The notes below the pieces were generated by a model, which worked only from the letters and a program-made list of their open reading frames with translations, was not told the origin of the DNA and ran no database searches. DNA of 64,000 nt, taken from contig NZ_BAOG01000025.1 in NCBI RefSeq assembly GCF_000400365.1, positions 1 to 64,000 on the forward strand, written 5' to 3'. This DNA is from Vibrio jasicida CAIM 1864 = LMG 25398 (lineage in GTDB: Bacteria; Pseudomonadota; Gammaproteobacteria; Enterobacterales; Vibrionaceae). The position numbers and the translations under genes were made by a program. This document shows, piece after piece, positions 59,463 through 64,000 of the stretch (positions are counted from its first letter, which is position 1; each line of letters starts with the position of its first letter).

Positions 59463-61196
59463 TTAGCTACCTTTAACGATTTTTCGAATTGTGCTCATCC
59501 CTTTATGACCAATCATTTTTTTGGTTTTACCTTTAAGTAAAAGCTTTGAGTCTTGCTTGATATTAAGCACCTTTTCCAATGCCTTGCTTTCAAGTCTGCT
59601 GTCGGTGAAAACTTCAAACACCACCGATTGCTTCATTGGTTCAACCGATAAAAACTGCTCTTTGGCTTTGATGAATTCTTCTTTCGTCGAAGCACTCAAA
59701 TATTGGAGGCCGAGATCCTGAGCGAAATTCTTAACCAAAGTTTTCGATTTGTTCCCAAAGTGATTGGCCGCCGCAATATACTCATCCGCAGCATCATCAA
59801 AATAAGCTGCGTGATGGTTGTACTGCTTAAATTCAGTGCCTTTACCATTGTTGATCATCAGGATTCTAAGGTTCTTGCCAACATGTCTATTCCCAAGCGT
59901 GTTCATATCGTAGAAGAACGCAAGGTCACCAAGTACACAAAAATAAGGTTTGCTTTCATTATTTAGCGACGCACCTAACAAAGAAGATAGAATTCCGTCA
60001 ATACCAAATCCCCCCACGTTACTGCATACATCGACAGTTTCGGGAACTTCAAAGAAGTTCCAAGAACGTAAGCTATTTAGGATCCCTAAATGCAAGTTTG
60101 AGTGCGGTGGTAGGTGAGTAGCAAGTTGTGAAGCGACCCAAATATTAGAATACGGCAGCTCTGGCATGCTCTCGCGTAATGAAGACAGATAATCCTTGCA
60201 GGTAAGATAATAGCTGTTGTTCGGGGAGTTCGACTGAGTATACTTCTTGAAAAATAGCGACTCTGGCATTTCGAATACATGCTTCAACTTGCGGAAAGTA
60301 TCACGTAACTCACCATCTCGACTGACACGCCAAACTTGCTTTCCTGACATTCTTAGACTTGGATAGTCGCCGCTTATTTCACCAATGTGAATAGAGATAT
60401 CAGGCCTTAACGCCGAGTTATCCATATACTCTTGTCCTGCCGCCAAAGAGAACAGCAAGCGATACTTACCCTTATAGCCACTTGTGTGATCACAAAAGAC
60501 AACAGCATCATTCGCTTCACAAAAGGCGTCTAATGCCTCAGTTTGTTTTTGTTCCCACTTAGGATGTGAACCAATAAATACGGCTACCTTACCCTTGAGT
60601 TCAGGTAGGTTGCCACTATCGATAAAGTGACGATGAATAGCTCGCGAAGTAGGTAAGACTTTACAATCAAACGGAAGGTTATAATTTGTAAACAGATTAA
60701 TATGAGCAGGGCCACCGCCATCGCGATATAGTTCTAGAATGGCCTTATTAGCACTGACTTCGCAAGCCCAGACATCGTCGGCATCTTTAACAATTGGCAT
60801 AGACACGCTGACTTTTGTGACGTCATTTTGCAGACTGCTTCGATCAATGACCTGTGCAACCAAGTGACCCACTTTTGATGTATCCTGAGTAGAGGTAATC
60901 GCCAACACTGGTAGTTTGCGATAGTAAGCTTCAGTCAAGCCGGGCAAATAGTTTCTGGAGGCTGTAGCGCCAGTACAACTGATGACAACCGGTTCCTCTG
61001 ATTCTGCCGCTAACCCACACGCCATATAAGCCGCCGAGCGCTCGTCAACAGCCGAGTACATTTCGAAGTAAGGGTCATTTTGAATGCTACCAATAAATGC
61101 GACATTAGTGTTTCCTGGGGAAGCAACTACCTTTTTGATTCCATGTTGCTTTAACAACGACATGACAATTTGAGCATTTTTTTCTCTTGTAAACAT
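59463..61196 (-). CDS. MenD-like thiamine-diphosphate enzyme in a polysaccharide cluster
   Basis: 577 aa. Catalytic-type E52 in DERSAAYMACGLA, PP domain with SNVGGFGIDGILSSLLG (392-408), and the ThDP/Mg motif GDLAF (423-427) ending at N449-N450. Closest in build to MenD. MenD's substrate arginines are changed, however: the SPGSRS motif reads SPGNTN (26-31), TADRP reads TSTQD, and the NSMPVR equivalent reads NSLRSW (374-379). So it is unlikely to make SEPHCHC for menaquinone. Its position between an SDR and a pyruvyl transferase points to carbon-chain addition to, or decarboxylative building of, a sugar part. Function not established. Confidence 0.82.
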   Translation of the reverse strand: MFTREKNAQIVMSLLKQHGIKKVVASPGNTNVAFIGSIQNDPYFEMYSAVDERSAAYMACGLAAESEEPVVISCTGATASRNYLPGLTEAYYRKLPVLAITSTQDTSKVGHLVAQVIDRSSLQNDVTKVSVSMPIVKDADDVWACEVSANKAILELYRDGGGPAHINLFTNYNLPFDCKVLPTSRAIHRHFIDSGNLPELKGKVAVFIGSHPKWEQKQTEALDAFCEANDAVVFCDHTSGYKGKYRLLFSLAAGQEYMDNSALRPDISIHIGEISGDYPSLRMSGKQVWRVSRDGELRDTFRKLKHVFEMPESLFFKKYTQSNSPNNSYYLTCKDYLSSLRESMPELPYSNIWVASQLATHLPPHSNLHLGILNSLRSWNFFEVPETVDVCSNVGGFGIDGILSSLLGASLNNESKPYFCVLGDLAFFYDMNTLGNRHVGKNLRILMINNGKGTEFKQYNHHAAYFDDAADEYIAAANHFGNKSKTLVKNFAQDLGLQYLSASTKEEFIKAKEQFLSVEPMKQSVVFEVFTDSRLESKALEKVLNIKQDSKLLLKGKTKKMIGHKGMSTIRKIVKGS

Positions 61197-61206
61197 AGAG
61201 TTATAC

Positions 61207-62265
61207 CTATTTCAAAAAGTACCTAAAAATAACGTACTTCAATTTATTCTTTAATCCTTTCGGCTCAGTTAAAGATGTATCACAACCTACTTGCTTGTCT
61301 TTTTTTGCCTCGGCACACCAATCAACGTAGCCAAACTTGGGTACTTTCAAAAACTCACTAAGACAGCACTCTAACCCATCTGTGGGCTTAACAAAATCGC
61401 AGGTGCTAACAAACTGGTTAATCTTAGTATTATCAAATTGCCGATTATACATGCGGTCATAGTCGATTTGATACTGAGCACTATGCCAGCGTTTGATGTC
61501 TTCTAGCTCTCTTGAGCAAGCTTTTAGTTCCATACCGACATCATTTTGCAAGACACGAGAGTAAACCTTTAACACTGCTTGCCAAGTCAGCGACTCAGAG
61601 CTGGTAATGTGAAAAGCTTCACCCAGAGCACCTTTATGCCCCAACAGCGCAGCCATCGAGTTAGCGACGTCTTTTCCATACGTCAAAGTCGTTGTCTTAT
61701 TTAACATTTCCTGATTAATGACTACGGGTCTATTTTTAACCGCCCGATAAAGCCACCCTTCTTTCTCTAGAGCCCCCAGTTGAAGTCGTTGCTCACTGTA
61801 GGTAACATAGGGGCGAATGATCGTCCAATTGCTAAGTCCCGAATTAAACAGCAAGTCTTCTTGCCTTGCTTTACTTAATGCGTACTCATCCGTGGCTAGG
61901 TAAGTAGAATCATCGGATACATCAACCAACCTAGGTGAGTCCTCACAGATTAAGCCCGTACTATCTGCATATACTCTTGCTGAGCTAATGAAAACATATT
62001 GTTCGGTGGCTACAAGCAGTCGCTCAACACGCGAGGCAAACTCGTCTGTCTTGTAGATCATGAAGTCTACAATAACATCCCACTTTGACTCCAAAAGAGG
62101 CTTCATGAAACCGTCGTCTTTGGCATTTCCAGTAAGATACTGAATATTCCCATTGTTAGCTCTACTGCGACGAGACGTTACGTATACTTGGTTAGAGCCC
62201 TCTGCTAACTTACTGACGAGGTGCGCCCCCATGGCTCCGGTGCCGCCCATAATTAATATCTTCAT
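61207..62265 (-). CDS. NAD-dependent epimerase/dehydratase (SDR)
   Basis: 352 aa. Rossmann GGTGAMG 7-13 and Y128-x3-K132 in DEYALSK. The C-terminal third is not typical of common sugar epimerases and carries a cysteine-rich stretch (CCLSEF). Its ATG shares one base with the wzx stop, and 10 bases separate it from the MenD-like gene. May act on the product of that enzyme, as YerF does with YerE in yersiniose synthesis; this is analogy only. Confidence 0.83.
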   Translation of the reverse strand: MKILIMGGTGAMGAHLVSKLAEGSNQVYVTSRRSRANNGNIQYLTGNAKDDGFMKPLLESKWDVIVDFMIYKTDEFASRVERLLVATEQYVFISSARVYADSTGLICEDSPRLVDVSDDSTYLATDEYALSKARQEDLLFNSGLSNWTIIRPYVTYSEQRLQLGALEKEGWLYRAVKNRPVVINQEMLNKTTTLTYGKDVANSMAALLGHKGALGEAFHITSSESLTWQAVLKVYSRVLQNDVGMELKACSRELEDIKRWHSAQYQIDYDRMYNRQFDNTKINQFVSTCDFVKPTDGLECCLSEFLKVPKFGYVDWCAEAKKDKQVGCDTSLTEPKGLKNKLKYVIFRYFLK

Positions 62266-63806
62266 TATTTTGCACCTAACTTAGTTCGTAGCTTATTGTT
62301 GATGACATTGAAAAACTCACGTCGAGTACTTGTATTCATCCCCAAGTAAATAACAGAGGTTACAGCTGCGAAAAAAACTAAGATCAGGTAAGCAAACTGA
62401 AGTATGTCGCTACCTTTGCAATAGTCGCCGACCATAATAACCAGCGAAGTAGGAAATATCACAGCCCAAAATACTGGCTTGAGTACGACACGAACGTAGT
62501 TCAAAGTAGAGAGAGCTATGAGGCGAGAAACTATGAGCAGTCTCACTAAAAACATCAGTAGGTTCATCACGATAGCAATGACAAAAACGCTGTAAGCTGG
62601 ATAACCAAGTTTTAAGGTGAAATAAGCAATCACAATAATCAGTAGCTGCATTATTCCCAGTGTTAGCTCGTAGCCACGCATTTTACCGGGCGCTCTAGCA
62701 GCCGTGGCTAGAGGTAAACTGATGGACATGATCAACATCTCAACCATAGCCAGTTGAGTGAACAACACGGCGAACTGCGGGGGATCTCCTAACCACAGCG
62801 ACAAAACCAACTCCATTCCCACAATCAGCGGTAGAGTAAACACCCACATTAAGAAAAAGGTAAACTTTGAGCCAACAAAGACGATATCATGTAGCTCTTT
62901 GGTGTTCCCCGCCGCATGGTTTTTAATTATTGAAGGGTAAAGACCAGTGTTAAATGCGTTTGAGAACGCACTAACTTGCGAAGAAACTGAAATAGCAATA
63001 GCACGGGCGGCCGCTGTCGCAGGAGAGAAGAACTGATTGACGAGAATGGTCACTCCCTGCATCCTGACGACCGTAGTGAATTGACCAAATAGAGTCCAAC
63101 CAGTAAAAGCGATAATGTCTGAAAACAGCTTTTGGTTCCAGTACCACTGTTTAAACTGGCACTCTTTAAAGCTTTTTATACAAACGACAAAGTAAGCCAA
63201 AAAGACAAATATAGAAACTGCCAATAGCAATAGCCCATAGAATTCGAGCCGATCACCACCGTAAACACTCAACGATATCGCTGCCACAAGCTTCAATATC
63301 GCCTCCATAATAGAGATTGCTGCAAAATACTGCATCCTCTCATGAGAAATGATAATCGCCAGAAACGGGGCAGAAAATATCCCAAAAATCAGCGTGACAA
63401 TAGAATATTGGTATAGAGCTTGGGCTGTAGCGTACTTTTCTGGAGGGAGGCTTAAATGCTCTTGTACGAACCACAAGCCAATAGACTCAAGGGCAAGTAA
63501 CGCCAACGCACCAATAGCGACATAAATGACCAAATTCACACAAAATGTCTGTTTAAGTGTGCTGTCGTCATCCTTACCTAATGCAAACGAAAAATAACGC
63601 TGAGTCGCAGACGCCATGCTCGTAGTTAAAAACGAGCACAAAGTCACTACACCTGCGACAACGCTGTAAATACCATAGTCAACAACGCCAAGATTATTGA
63701 GAACAACTCTAATACTAAATAGAGTGATCAGTACGATCACTATTTGACGAACATATAAATAGATCGTGTTCTTGGCAATTGTGCTTTTGTCAGTTTTGTA
63801 AGTCAT
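62265..63806 (-). CDS. wzx: Wzx-type lipid-linked oligosaccharide flippase
   Basis: 513 aa, twelve to fourteen membrane segments, no enzymatic motif. MATE/MOP superfamily flippase that moves undecaprenyl-linked repeat units across the inner membrane. Weak ribosome site. It is the first complete gene at the right edge of the cluster; more genes continue beyond 64000. Confidence 0.9.
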   Translation of the reverse strand: MTYKTDKSTIAKNTIYLYVRQIVIVLITLFSIRVVLNNLGVVDYGIYSVVAGVVTLCSFLTTSMASATQRYFSFALGKDDDSTLKQTFCVNLVIYVAIGALALLALESIGLWFVQEHLSLPPEKYATAQALYQYSIVTLIFGIFSAPFLAIIISHERMQYFAAISIMEAILKLVAAISLSVYGGDRLEFYGLLLLAVSIFVFLAYFVVCIKSFKECQFKQWYWNQKLFSDIIAFTGWTLFGQFTTVVRMQGVTILVNQFFSPATAAARAIAISVSSQVSAFSNAFNTGLYPSIIKNHAAGNTKELHDIVFVGSKFTFFLMWVFTLPLIVGMELVLSLWLGDPPQFAVLFTQLAMVEMLIMSISLPLATAARAPGKMRGYELTLGIMQLLIIVIAYFTLKLGYPAYSVFVIAIVMNLLMFLVRLLIVSRLIALSTLNYVRVVLKPVFWAVIFPTSLVIMVGDYCKGSDILQFAYLILVFFAAVTSVIYLGMNTSTRREFFNVINNKLRTKLGAK

Positions 63807-63933
63807 CGTTCAATCATAGGTACACAAGATTTTTCTATGCCTTAGACATTGTGAAAATCGACCTACCTTTGTTCGTTCTATATGTTATTAAGTTAGGTGG
63901 AAGAGCCTTTCTTCGCACTTCTAACACCCGGAT

Positions 63934-63999
63934 TTATGTCATTGCTTTCACAATCTCAATTACATTGTGCAATGAGCTCTCAATTTTATCCAAATCGGT
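63934..63999 (-). CDS. 3' end of an unidentified gene (partial)
   Basis: 21 codons open to the window edge, ending HNVIEIVKAMT and TAA at 63934-63936. Same strand as the sugar cluster, 127 bases upstream of wzx. No family can be named. The gap between holds no clear promoter or ops element. Confidence 0.45.
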   Translation of the reverse strand, partial: TDLDKIESSLHNVIEIVKAMT

Positions 64000-64000
64000 C

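Noticed and set aside
59463..61196. Acetolactate synthase or phosphonopyruvate decarboxylase
   Set aside because: The GIDG...LS stretch and overall order of motifs fit MenD better, and no PEP mutase gene is present in the window.
63807..63933. RfaH ops/JUMPStart element ahead of wzx
   Set aside because: No GGCGGTAG-type sequence is found on the relevant strand, and another gene of the cluster lies upstream; the promoter is probably beyond the window.

Overview
The window comes from the chromosome of a Vibrio. The proteins and their order (cysDNC cluster, ribosomal superoperon, rpmE-priA-cytR-ftsN-hslVU-menA-rraA-zapB-glpX, tpiA, an rjg-type boundary gene, then a capsule/O-antigen locus) fit the Harveyi clade (V. 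parahaemolyticus, V. alginolyticus and relatives). The genus is a strong inference; the species is not settled from sequence alone.

Layout. 1-7.3 kb: tail of an unseen gene, a TIGR03899-like gene, then a minus-strand sulfate-assimilation operon (cobA-cysD-cysN-SLC13/RCK permease-cysC). 7.5-15.8 kb: housekeeping and regulatory genes (cpdB, a Crp/Fnr-type regulator, an orphan 115-aa protein, dbpA, elaA, an EamA transporter, oapA, fklB, a DUF2780 protein). 15.9-29.6 kb: the S10, spc and alpha ribosomal operons, all on the minus strand, each with a visible promoter or leader. The usual str operon (rpsL-rpsG-fusA-tuf) does not lie upstream; rpmE does. 30-40.2 kb: rpmE, priA, cytR, ftsN, hslVU, menA, rraA, zapB, glpX. 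40.2-45 kb: a repeat-rich stretch with two tandem arrays of palindromic elements, an SufR-like regulator, small genes, a GIY-YIG gene without a normal start codon, a MITE-like block and tpiA.

45.1-64 kb: the right end of a surface-polysaccharide locus. rjg marks the boundary, followed by ugd and wecA. A minus-strand cluster then runs from the window's right edge leftwards: wzx flippase, an SDR, a MenD-like thiamine-diphosphate enzyme, a polysaccharide pyruvyl transferase family protein, a GT2, an EpsG-like polymerase, an acyltransferase, a CDP-glycerol-type transferase, then fnlA-fnlB-fnlC-wbuB-wbuC. The last five should make UDP-N-acetyl-L-fucosamine and add it to the lipid-linked GlcNAc laid down by WecA. 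Wzx and the polymerase would export and polymerise the repeat unit.

The most novel-looking part is the block of MenD-like enzyme, SDR and pyruvyl transferase family protein. The MenD-like protein keeps the thiamine-diphosphate motifs but has replaced the arginines that MenD uses to bind its substrates. It may install a carbon branch or ketal-type decoration on a sugar; that is a hypothesis.
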